From a virus, in the IMG/VR virus record IMGVR_UViG_3300028731_000007, positions 1 through 64,000 of that record: DNA of 64,000 nucleotides. The stretch is one strand, 5' to 3'. The notes under the pieces were generated by a model. It searched no databases, was not told where the DNA came from, and saw only the letters and a program-made list of their open reading frames with translations. Positions 23,642-30,909 of the stretch are shown piece after piece. Made by a program: the position numbers and the translations under genes. Within the stretch, counting starts at the first letter, position 1. Each line of letters begins with the position of its first letter.

Positions 23642-24423
23642 ACGAGATCAATGGTGGTTCGTCCAGGGCTAAGGTCCCCTATGCTAGGGGCTCTACTTAC
23701 ACTAGGTCCGGGTCTAAGTCAGGGTCTCCCGTCTATGATCCTAAAGACGAGGCCTCGGTAGAAGACCTTCAGAGTATCAATAAAAAAATAGTTAAAAAAC
23801 AAGAATTAGCTAAATCAGAATCCAAATCTAGTAGTACTCGTATTATGGTGAAACAAGGAATAGCTATCAAACAGGTGGTGCCTTCATCTGTCTGGCGCTG
23901 TGCTCCATTTAAATGGGACCCCTTACCTTTTTCTGTAGAGAATGAAAAACTTAATGACAGAATTATTGAGGCCGAGGTCCAGAACCAAGGCTTATCCATG
24001 TTTCTGGACGATGTAAGAATTCCCATTGTTTATGGTGTGTCAGGCAACCCCGATGACGTACAGGCCCGTTATTTCGCGGCCTTCCTAGTCGACGCTCATC
24101 TACAGGCCCTAGGATCAAAAGCAAATGTAGTGTGGCATACCTTGTACGGTGGATTTGACAATCCGTTACTCAAGTCCCACACGGATAACGATTTAATAGA
24201 AAAACCCTCATTATTGGTTCTCACCAATTTGAGCCCCGCTAGTACAGGGGTGAAACTGGATAAGGCTAAAGATCTGCTGGAGAAGTTTCAAGACATTCCA
24301 CGTATAGTGGTCATGGCCGGTGAAGACCCTTTGTCATTCCTGTCCTGCAGACTATACAGTGAAGTAAATGCTTTAGCCTATTTCTGTCAAAGCTTGGTCA
24401 AACGAAAAATGGATATTATATGA
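23638..24423 (+). CDS. Hypothetical protein, possible P-loop-less AAA+ fold (261 aa)
   Basis: Residues 1 to about 80 are disordered and basic (Ser/Lys/Arg-rich). The rest has an ATPase-like rhythm: IPIVYGVSGNPDDVQARYFA where Walker A would be but without GKT/S, KPSLLVLTNLSPAS where Walker B would be but with N for D, IPRIVVMAGEDPLSFLS as a sensor-like strand, and a final helix. It could be a degenerate DnaC-like helicase loader, given the DnaB-like helicase downstream. This is inference. It starts by ATGA coupling with GGAGGTGAGG upstream. Confidence 0.6.
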   Translation: MNEINGGSSRAKVPYARGSTYTRSGSKSGSPVYDPKDEASVEDLQSINKKIVKKQELAKSESKSSSTRIMVKQGIAIKQVVPSSVWRCAPFKWDPLPFSVENEKLNDRIIEAEVQNQGLSMFLDDVRIPIVYGVSGNPDDVQARYFAAFLVDAHLQALGSKANVVWHTLYGGFDNPLLKSHTDNDLIEKPSLLVLTNLSPASTGVKLDKAKDLLEKFQDIPRIVVMAGEDPLSFLSCRLYSEVNALAYFCQSLVKRKMDII

Positions 24424-24764
24424 AGGACCCTCAAGTTGTTATTCAGTTATCAACGTTTTCGTTAGCTAAGACTTGGAGACCAGGAGTCCGTAAGTCAAAA
24501 CCTATTGCTACTCTGACCGGCGTTATTCATAACGGTGGCGGGTTTAACTGCAAATTCAGTTTCAACTTTGGACATAGATCACAATTGGTGTTTGAGGACG
24601 CTCGTATATTTGATGGTTCCGAGCCTAAGACACTAGCTTTGTTAGTAAAGAATCGATTACTGGATTGGGCAAAGGCAACTGATTCCATACCTGAAGAACT
24701 AAGATCCGAGCTGGTTCAAAGCATATTGAAACATGATCAAGGTCAAGGTCACGGCTCGTCATGA
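24420..24764 (+). CDS. Hypothetical protein (114 aa)
   Basis: Not recognised. It is ATGA-coupled at both ends, part of a run of small genes. A beta-rich first half (VIQLSTFSLAKTWRPGVRKS, then NCKFSFNFGHRSQLVFEDAR) leads to a helical C-terminus ending in a Gln/Gly/His tail. Confidence 0.58.
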   Translation: MKDPQVVIQLSTFSLAKTWRPGVRKSKPIATLTGVIHNGGGFNCKFSFNFGHRSQLVFEDARIFDGSEPKTLALLVKNRLLDWAKATDSIPEELRSELVQSILKHDQGQGHGSS

Positions 24765-24967
24765 AATGGTCAACCAATGAAAAAGTTGATAAAACGTTGC
24801 AGGACTATGCTCAAAGAGTTATTGATACTGAGGACGACAAAGAAAGATTTGCTGTAGCCCTAGGTTATATTGGTGCGGCCTGTACTTTGTACAGAGGAGA
24901 GCCATTGTTGAATAATTATATTTGTATATTAGCCCAATTAGCTTTATTTCCATTGGACATTAAATGA
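24761..24967 (+). CDS. Small helical hypothetical protein (68 aa)
   Basis: Not recognised. It is ATGA-coupled to both neighbours. The protein is helical (VDKTLQDYAQRVIDTEDDKE, then a hydrophobic end NNYICILAQLALFPLDIK). Confidence 0.56.
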   Translation: MKWSTNEKVDKTLQDYAQRVIDTEDDKERFAVALGYIGAACTLYRGEPLLNNYICILAQLALFPLDIK

Positions 24968-25290
24968 ACAGCGATTACACCAAGTTAGTTAAAGATTTGC
25001 GGCTCCTGTATTTCACTACGGTAGTGCAAGAGCTAAATGATGAACAAACCCGTCGTTCACTAAGAATCCTGTTTCTAGAACACTGCTACTCAAGTCCCGG
25101 AATAACTAGCGCCCAAATACAATGTGATAAATCCAATAACCCACCGTCCGTTGTTGAGGCTAAGGACTTGGCGATTCGAGTTAAAGTTCAATGGTCTGCT
25201 GGTGATCAGACAATGATTTATATGTCGGTATATAAAGTCAGCGTGTTCCACAATTTAAAAGAAGTACCAAATGGGTTGAATCCAGAATGA
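24964..25290 (+). CDS. Hypothetical protein (108 aa)
   Basis: Not recognised. It is ATGA-coupled to the preceding and following genes. A helical N-terminal half (YTKLVKDLRLLYFTTVVQEL) precedes a beta-rich C-terminal half (LAIRVKVQWSAGDQTMIYMS). Confidence 0.58.
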   Translation: MNSDYTKLVKDLRLLYFTTVVQELNDEQTRRSLRILFLEHCYSSPGITSAQIQCDKSNNPPSVVEAKDLAIRVKVQWSAGDQTMIYMSVYKVSVFHNLKEVPNGLNPE

Positions 25291-25412
25291 GAAGTAAGTT
25301 AAGGCGCAAATGCGCTATCTGTTGGTGGCTAGTCCTAGTATTTGTGGTTGTCCCAATATCGACTTATTTATATGTAGCAGCGGTCTTAACCGAGGGTTCT
25401 CAATATGAATAG
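25287..25412 (+). CDS. Tiny single-span membrane protein (41 aa)
   Basis: The gene is 42 codons. ATG 25287 overlaps the preceding stop (ATGA). A basic N-terminus (MRSKLRRKCAICWW) leads into a hydrophobic span LVLVFVVVPISTYLYVAAV and a short acidic end. The positive-inside topology and gene coupling support a real small membrane protein. Function unknown. Confidence 0.5.
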   Translation: MRSKLRRKCAICWWLVLVFVVVPISTYLYVAAVLTEGSQYE

Positions 25413-25578
25413 TCGACAACGTAGGGTTAACCGCCGAGCTGATCTAAGAAAACCTTATTGCTTTGTTCTTGAGCCAGAACACGATTTCTATGAAAGACTA
25501 GTGGCTGACTATATTGAACCCGACGAACCTATAGCTAAGGACAGACCGCTATTAAAAGGCGAGTTAGGAACGATCTAG
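25405..25578 (+). CDS. Tiny basic/acidic hypothetical protein (57 aa)
   Basis: ATG 25405 lies inside the end of the preceding small gene (8-nt overlap). The N-terminus is strongly basic (MNSRQRRVNRRADLRKPY) and the second half is acidic (YIEPDEPIAKDRPLLKGELG). No motif is visible. Confidence 0.45.
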   Translation: MNSRQRRVNRRADLRKPYCFVLEPEHDFYERLVADYIEPDEPIAKDRPLLKGELGTI

Positions 25579-25622
25579 GTTATCAGGTTATCTATTAAAC
25601 TAAATAAATATAGGTTTCAGCT

Positions 25623-26492
25623 ATGATTTATATGGGAAGTAAAGCGAGTTTCGGCAAAGAAATAATGAGGACTATGCTGTCCAGCAGACCAGATGCTACA
25701 GTTTATGTAGAGCCATTTGCCGGTGGTATGAACATGATGAAATATGCTCCACCAACAATGAAAAGAATCGGGAATGACATTAATGAATTCCTGATTGCCA
25801 TGTGGAGAGCATTGGATAAGGGCTGGACCCCACCTAAGTTCGTTAGTCGTGCACTCTAAGTAGAGTGCAAAGCTAATCACTATGCACGGTCAGCGGCCCT
25901 AACCAGCTACATTGGGTTTGGTTGTACTTTTGGTAGTGCATGGTTTAGTAGTTATTTAGACAAAGGTAAATTCAAAGACGGTAGTGTACGTAACTATCAA
26001 GCTGAGGCCTTAAAAAGTATACTCAAACAACTTCCGGCCCTAACGGATGTTGAGTTCTTAAACAAAAGTTACTCGGATTTGGAAATACCTGACGGTGCTT
26101 TAGTATATTGTGATCCCCCCTATGAAGGAACTGCAGGTTATAAAGATGCATTTGACAACTCCAAGTTCTGGACCTGGGTTAGAAAACTTTCATTAAGATG
26201 TACTGTCTTTGTCTCTGAATATAAGGCTCCACCAGATTTTAATTGTGTTTGGAGTAAAAATAGAAAAGTGACTCTGCATAATGCTTCTAACAAAATATCC
26301 AAACAAAGAGTAGAAAAACTATTTGTCTGGAGCGGAGCATCAATCAGAAAAGAGGAGAATGCTATTTTGATTCTGTGGACTGAACCCTTAGTTGAGACTA
26401 AAGCTTTCTTAATTGAGCCTAAGTCCGATAAGCAACGTCAGAAACTTTTATCTTTGAATAATCGATTCGTCAATGACTCAAATCTAGATTAA
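25623..26492 (+). pseudogene. dam: Dam-type N6-adenine methyltransferase interrupted by one in-frame TAA
   Basis: Residues 1-78 (IYMGSKASFGKEIM, VEPFAGGMNMM, the NDIN acidic motif) read to a TAA at 25857-25859. The same frame then continues uninterrupted to 26492 with IGFGCTFGSAWF and the catalytic VYCDPPYEGTAGY. Reading through gives a 289-residue D12-class methylase with all motifs in order. By family pattern (VSxxxYxxxK) the stop sits where a Tyr is expected, so a TAC or TAT to TAA change would explain it. The stop lies in the centre of an inverted repeat. It could be a fresh pseudogene, a read-through gene or a sequencing error. An intact second methylase lies at 32277. Confidence 0.85.
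25851..25868. repeat. Inverted repeat around the dam stop codon
   Basis: GCACTCTAAGTAGAGTGC has 8-bp perfect arms around a central AG. With TAC in place of the TAA stop it would be a perfect 18-bp palindrome. It lies inside the coding sequence. Confidence 0.85.
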
Positions 26493-26621
26493 AAGCATCT
26501 GGTCTACCAGTTGAATGAAAGAGTTCAAGATCAAGATCCAACACTGAATAAATACAGGGTTGATTATCCCTTGGCTTTAAACCAACCATTAACTGTTGTC
26601 CATTGTGGAATTATTGACTAG

Positions 26622-26630
26622 CAGTAAATA
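26622..26630 (+). promoter_or_regulatory. CAGTAAATA promoter-like motif
   Basis: A one-base variant of TAGTAAATA, 29 nt before the DnaB-like helicase start. The gap 26493-26659 holds no gene that I can support. Confidence 0.45.
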
Positions 26631-26659
26631 AGAGTAGAGCAACATAAAAGGATTAAGGT

Positions 26660-28018
26660 ATGGCCCGATTAGTTAGCCTGAAAGCAGAGTTAGCAGTGCT
26701 TAGAGGTATGTGTAGCAAGAATAAAAAGATAGCGGGGGCCCTACTCTCAAATACAGACGAATCATATTTTTACTCAGAAGAAAGTGTAGAACTCTACCAG
26801 GCAATCAAGCGGCATATGCATGAATCGGGGACAGCCCCCAGCTACAGACTGCTTATTGAAGACCCGGAAATCAGTGAAGACGCAAGATCCCACATGCGGG
26901 ATAGCCAGGCATCAGTGCTAACTGTTGAAGACGCTGATAAAGCTGCACGCATCCTCAACCGTTATCGTCAGACACGTGGACTCTTCAACTTAGCCTCCCA
27001 CATCAATGATGCGATGAAGGGTTCCCGTCTCAATATTGATAACCTGTTAGAGGACTCGGCAACGGCCATCAATATTGTACGGAGCAAGAAGTCTAATAAC
27101 GATGCTTTCACCCATTTCGGGCGCAACAACAACTCGAAAGAACTGGTTCATGATATTCTGTACGGCGATAACTCAGAGGACTTAATACCGTCTGGCATTG
27201 AAGCCTTTGACGAAGTGAACGGAGGATTTGCCAGAGGCTCTTTAGTTACTGCTGGTGCCAACTCAGGTGGGGGTAAATCAGTTTTAGCCGGTGCCATGGG
27301 TCTGAAGATGGCGGCTTTAGGCTACAAGGTATTGTTCGTTCCCTTGGAAATGTCTGAGAAAGAAATGACTCAGCGTATCTTGGCAAACGTAACAAAGACC
27401 AATCTAACAAAGATCATTAGACAGCAGTTAGCAACAGGTGAACGAGATTTAGTATTCAAGCGTCAACGACGTTGGGAACGTAGAGTCAAAGAAGCTGGTG
27501 GTCGATTCACTATATTTAAGCCTCGTGAGGACATGAATATTGAGGAGATCATGGCTGCAACCGCTGCCTACCAGTGTGATGTGATGATCATTGATTATAT
27601 TTCACTTTTGAAAGGTGTAGACGGTGACGATCAGTGGCGGGCCTTAGGGTCAGTTGCTCGTTATGCTAAGATCAATGCCGAAATAGAAGGTCGCGTAAAT
27701 ATTTTATTGTGTCAAGTTAGCGATGATGGCAAGATCCGTTATGCGCGAGCCATAAGCGAGCACAGCAGCAATTCTTTAATTTGGATTAATTCAAAAGAAC
27801 AAAAAGAATCGGGCATTACCCGTATTGAACAACCTAAGTCCCGTAATTCTATGGCCTTTCCTTTCTCTGTCAAGTTCGTATGGGACCAGATGAGAATTGA
27901 AAGGGCACCTACAGACGAAAGTTTGGGTGCAGTTGAGCATCCGCCAGGATCAGATGCCGAGGACCCCAAAAAGGCCCCAAAAAGGCGGAAAATGCCCAAC
28001 CTTGCCACTGATACATGA
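26660..28018 (+). CDS. DnaB-like replicative helicase (gp41-type)
   Basis: The protein has 452 residues. It is a hexameric SF4 helicase for fork unwinding. The N-terminal region (LKAELAVLRGMCSKNKKIAG, then SAEExx-like YSEESVELYQAIKRHM) resembles the DnaB N-domain. The RecA-like core has Walker A GANSGGGKSVLAG (about 200-210), the EMS motif PLEMSEKEMTQRIL, and Walker B DVMIIDYISLL (about 307-316), then LCQVSDDG. The C-terminal tail is charged and Pro/Lys-rich. AAGG precedes ATG 26660. Confidence 0.9.
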   Translation: MARLVSLKAELAVLRGMCSKNKKIAGALLSNTDESYFYSEESVELYQAIKRHMHESGTAPSYRLLIEDPEISEDARSHMRDSQASVLTVEDADKAARILNRYRQTRGLFNLASHINDAMKGSRLNIDNLLEDSATAINIVRSKKSNNDAFTHFGRNNNSKELVHDILYGDNSEDLIPSGIEAFDEVNGGFARGSLVTAGANSGGGKSVLAGAMGLKMAALGYKVLFVPLEMSEKEMTQRILANVTKTNLTKIIRQQLATGERDLVFKRQRRWERRVKEAGGRFTIFKPREDMNIEEIMAATAAYQCDVMIIDYISLLKGVDGDDQWRALGSVARYAKINAEIEGRVNILLCQVSDDGKIRYARAISEHSSNSLIWINSKEQKESGITRIEQPKSRNSMAFPFSVKFVWDQMRIERAPTDESLGAVEHPPGSDAEDPKKAPKRRKMPNLATDT

Positions 28019-28117
28019 TCCTCAATTTAGGGTCGCCACGGGCCTCAAAAGGGCCTTAAAACAGCACGTGGCGTGGCAAGGCACTGCATGTTTCATGCTC
28101 CAATTTAGAGAAAAACA

Positions 28118-28360
28118 ATGACAAACGTTATTAATTTTTGTAGGCCAGTCATTAGTCCCAAACCTAAGGTAGAATTCAGCAAGTGGAACGGTGGGCCCGG
28201 GCCCTGCCCTGTTTCCAAAGACCAAGTTGTGCGGGTAGTCCTACGCAACGGAAAAATTATGACTATCAGCGCATGTGCTTTAACTTGGGAACATCGGGGC
28301 TTACCTTCCGATATAGTAGGATGGTCCGTAAGTCTAGAGCTGGATGCGTCTAAATACTAA
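28118..28360 (+). CDS. Small phage protein, MTNVINFC family (80 aa)
   Basis: The protein starts MTNVINFCRPVISPKPK and has the core GGPGPCPVSKDQVVRVVLRN followed by a Trp and DIVGW. This layout recurs in many small phage proteins of unknown function. A truncated copy of its start lies at 28743. Confidence 0.65.
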   Translation: MTNVINFCRPVISPKPKVEFSKWNGGPGPCPVSKDQVVRVVLRNGKIMTISACALTWEHRGLPSDIVGWSVSLELDASKY

Positions 28361-28383
28361 GTTTAAAAATCAGGAATTTGGTT

Positions 28384-28725
28384 ATGCCAAAAATTAAGAC
28401 TTATGTTCAAACTAAAGTTCATGTCGAAATAGACGTTGAATTTCCGTTTTACCGCAAAATTCGTGATGTCCACCATTCGGATTACTACAACGAAGATACC
28501 TATGTAAAGATCGAGGAGACTAGAACAATAACCTTGGTTTTCCGAACGGGTTGCGGCTATCCTGGAGACTATGAAAAGACTTCAATTCTAGTTGGGGCTA
28601 CTAGTCTTGAGAACTATGGGATAGCTTATCTGAAAGGTACTGCGGATAACATGCTTACTGCGTCCGAGTTTAAGGCTAAATTAGCTGAAGCTTTGTCAGA
28701 CATATCCCTAGCCGACCTAGACTGA
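28384..28725 (+). CDS. Hypothetical protein (113 aa)
   Basis: Not recognised. I chose ATG 28384, with AGGA 8 nt upstream; an earlier TTG is possible. The N-terminal beta region (TYVQTKVHVEIDVEFPFYRK) and acidic C-terminal helix (EFKAKLAEALSDISLADLD) suggest a compact soluble protein. It is the last gene of the plus-strand replication block. Confidence 0.6.
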   Translation: MPKIKTYVQTKVHVEIDVEFPFYRKIRDVHHSDYYNEDTYVKIEETRTITLVFRTGCGYPGDYEKTSILVGATSLENYGIAYLKGTADNMLTASEFKAKLAEALSDISLADLD

Positions 28726-28742
28726 ACAGATTAAGATTAGAA

Positions 28743-28799
28743 ATGACCAACGTTATCAATTTTTGTATGTCAAGGCCCCCGACCATATACAAACATTAA
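28743..28799 (+). other. Truncated duplicate of the MTNVINFC gene start
   Basis: An 18-codon frame reads MTNVINFCMSRPPTIYKH. Its first eight codons repeat the start of the 28118 gene with several silent changes. It sits just before the terminator, so it is most likely the remnant of a duplicated gene rather than an active one. Confidence 0.55.
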
Positions 28800-28820
28800 A
28801 AGCGTGCGTGCTCTAAATAA

Positions 28821-28856
28821 AAAAGGGACTACACAATCAAATGTGTAGTCCCTTTT
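28821..28856. terminator. Bidirectional terminator between convergent genes
   Basis: A 15-bp perfect stem (AAAAGGGACTACACA and its complement) with a 6-nt loop ATCAAA. A T-rich run follows on each strand. It separates the plus-strand replication block from the minus-strand protease gene. Confidence 0.9.
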
Positions 28857-28872
28857 CTTTTAGTCTCTCAGT

Positions 28873-29634
28873 TTATGTGCTACGCTCTACGGTCCAAAAA
28901 CTATCTGATAACGTTGGGTCTAGTACAAAGGCAAAGGGAAGCCAGAAATAGCCGTCTAGTCCCCATTTAATGCCCCAACTATTGCGGACCAGAAACATAC
29001 GGGTATTTAAATCGTAGCCCACCATTAATACAGCGTGACCGCCTAAGCATTTTTCTTTTGTATTATCGGGCATAGGTACTATCCCCGTCTTTGCTACAAC
29101 TTCGTTCTCAAACGATTCGTAGACAACGATACCGAACACAATAGGACGACCTTCACTTAAGAAATGAAGAATCGTATTTTCGTGCTGGCTAATCTTTGTA
29201 CATTTTAGGGCTCTACGTTTTAATCCATCAATATAGGCATCAGCTGAGGGTTTAGCCTTAAAATGATGAACGTTATAGGGCCAGACGGCCTCTTCACATA
29301 CGCCGTAAGTCTTGAGTGCTTGTATGCCATCAGCGATCTGGGCCCCAGCGTCTTGTCTGGTTGTCCCCTCAATTAATCGTTCGTTGTAATAAACAAAGTT
29401 GCGACTTAACCGGGTGAACTTCTGATGCTGAACCAGTTCTAAGTGCTCCATTGCACCAATGAATGCGTGACCCGTACACGAGCCCTCCGATTCTTGATTC
29501 TCTACCGGACTACACTTAGGACGTAGATCAACTGTTCGCGGAACATCCACAGGATTAGCAACAGCGAATACTGGAGTCCTTGAGTCATAACTATCTCTCA
29601 CTCTGCTATATTCTCTACTCATCGTTAGCCCCAT
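28873..29634 (-). CDS. Papain-family (C1A) cysteine protease
   Basis: The protein has 253 residues. Papain-family residues are in order: VENQESEGSCTGHAF (oxyanion Gln and catalytic Cys), CLGGHAVLMVGYD (catalytic His) and FLVRNSWGIKWG (catalytic Asn). There is no signal peptide and almost no propeptide before VDLRPKCSP, so it may be made active, or act within the host cell or virion. An ATG four codons downstream (29622) is an alternative start; neither has a strong Shine-Dalgarno. It is the last gene on its strand before the bidirectional terminator and has its own terminator upstream, so it is probably a separate transcription unit. Confidence 0.88.
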   Translation of the reverse strand: MGLTMSREYSRVRDSYDSRTPVFAVANPVDVPRTVDLRPKCSPVENQESEGSCTGHAFIGAMEHLELVQHQKFTRLSRNFVYYNERLIEGTTRQDAGAQIADGIQALKTYGVCEEAVWPYNVHHFKAKPSADAYIDGLKRRALKCTKISQHENTILHFLSEGRPIVFGIVVYESFENEVVAKTGIVPMPDNTKEKCLGGHAVLMVGYDLNTRMFLVRNSWGIKWGLDGYFWLPFAFVLDPTLSDSFWTVERST

Positions 29635-29656
29635 AAATAATAATGAACAAAAGAAA

Positions 29657-29686
29657 AGGGCTACACCTAGTGAAAGATGCAGCCCT
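29657..29686 (-). terminator. Rho-independent terminator
   Basis: On the minus strand AGGGCT...AGCCCT with extra pairing inside the stem is followed by TTTTCTTTT. It lies just after the 29715-30473 gene and before the protease gene. Confidence 0.78.
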
Positions 29687-29714
29687 ATAGTTAAGCTTTT
29701 GGTCTAAAACTGGT

Positions 29715-30473
29715 TCAAGCAGTAGTGCCTTCATTTACCTGAGAAATTACGTCGCTCAAATAAGCAGGATCGTAAGAATACAACTGCTTCCAATATTCTA
29801 TAGCCTTTGCCTTGTCAGCACGACTAATACCAGCCTTCACCATCTTTTCGTTAAACGACTTCATGACCGGAACCTGAGCAATCGAGGTCACCAGATCATA
29901 GCTAACTGTAGTCGCCAGATTAGTAGTTGAGGATACAACCTGTACCTTTTCACTATTGGCCTGGACAGCAAACCCATAGTCCATGTCCCCGCTTTTAGCC
30001 ACAAACGAAACGAATTCACCCGGTGCTGCTGAGGCCATAGACAACTGAGCTAGGCGTGGTACATCGGGGCGACGGCTGACCGTGGCTTCAACCAGTTCCG
30101 ACAGATCTTCATGACCGTGACGTGCCAGATATTTGCCACTCTTACCTTCACGTACTTCCCACAGTGACTTGTCTTTATTATCCATCATGATATTCGAGCT
30201 CATGACACGATAACTAGCCCGTACTTCTTTTTCATTCAAGACTCGCACTTCTTTGTGAGCACGAATAAAACCAACAGCTACACCAGCCTTAATAATACGG
30301 AAACTGTCTTCAACGATAGCTGCTAAATGACTAAACTTGGATCCAACTGATGCACGAATGCTGTCTTTAGTTTGCTGACCCGTAAACGAGACAATAACCT
30401 TGGCTAGGGTTGGAGTTTTCATCTCGAAATCGGTAACAGCTACGGTAGACGTTTGAATATAATCGTTGTTCAT
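29715..30473 (-). CDS. Hypothetical, probably virion protein (252 aa)
   Basis: Not recognised. It is rich in Ala, Ser, Val and Thr with alternating strands (AVTDFEMKTPTLAKVIVSFT, then SEKVQVVSSTTNLATTVSYD) and a helical C-terminus. It is preceded by an AATTTAAT element shared with other virion genes and followed by a terminator. It lacks the AAxRL tag. It could be a capsid or tail-associated protein. Confidence 0.65.
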   Translation of the reverse strand: MNNDYIQTSTVAVTDFEMKTPTLAKVIVSFTGQQTKDSIRASVGSKFSHLAAIVEDSFRIIKAGVAVGFIRAHKEVRVLNEKEVRASYRVMSSNIMMDNKDKSLWEVREGKSGKYLARHGHEDLSELVEATVSRRPDVPRLAQLSMASAAPGEFVSFVAKSGDMDYGFAVQANSEKVQVVSSTTNLATTVSYDLVTSIAQVPVMKSFNEKMVKAGISRADKAKAIEYWKQLYSYDPAYLSDVISQVNEGTTA

Positions 30474-30523
30474 TTTTAATCCTTATTGCGAAAGGGAGAG
30501 TACAGATTGTGAACCTCTAAGGG

Positions 30524-30536
30524 TTATCATTAAATT
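30524..30536 (-). promoter_or_regulatory. AATTTAATGATAA element
   Basis: Minus-strand AATTTAATGATAA, 50 nt upstream of the 29715-30473 gene. It matches the AATTTAATNRTRR word found in four other gaps before virion genes. Confidence 0.45.
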
Positions 30537-30552
30537 GTGGAACGTAGAACTA

Positions 30553-30909
30553 CTATTTAGCGTTGATAATGCCAACCAATTTGTAGTAGCCATTGGTGTT
30601 ACAGATAAACTGCAGATTTTTAATTTTTGACAGGTCCTTCATCAAATTATGGATTTCTAAGATTCCGCTAGGGTCCCAAGACGTACCTCTGAGGCCCGGA
30701 ATACTGCTTTTACTAGCCTTCAAATAGATCGATATGACATTATCCGCTTCTTCACCATAACTAACTCCATCAATAATATGGTGCTTGGAGAATTCATGTT
30801 TCAAAAGTTCAGCAATTTCTGGATTTGAGGCCTCAAGTTGTGCAAAACCTGGATCGCGACTAATATCTGTTGCCACTAATCTTTGTGCTGCATTAACTTT
30901 GATGTTCAT
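30553..30909 (-). CDS. Small AAxRL-tagged protein (118 aa)
   Basis: The N-terminus MNIKVNAAQRLVATD carries the AAxRL tag shared by many minus-strand proteins. The body is a compact alpha/beta domain (NVISIYLKASKSSIPGLRG, then LQFICNTNGYYKLVGI). It is similar in layout to the 52929-53309 protein (both have a xxYxKASK strand), suggesting distant paralogues. It is ATGA-coupled to the next tagged gene. It is probably an internal virion protein by inference; no enzyme motif is visible. Confidence 0.68.
   Translation of the reverse strand: MNIKVNAAQRLVATDISRDPGFAQLEASNPEIAELLKHEFSKHHIIDGVSYGEEADNVISIYLKASKSSIPGLRGTSWDPSGILEIHNLMKDLSKIKNLQFICNTNGYYKLVGIINAK

Noticed and set aside
26493-26659. Possible tRNA or small RNA in the gap after the broken methylase
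   Set aside because: GAGTTCAAGATC looks slightly like a T-arm, but no cloverleaf or open frame can be supported.
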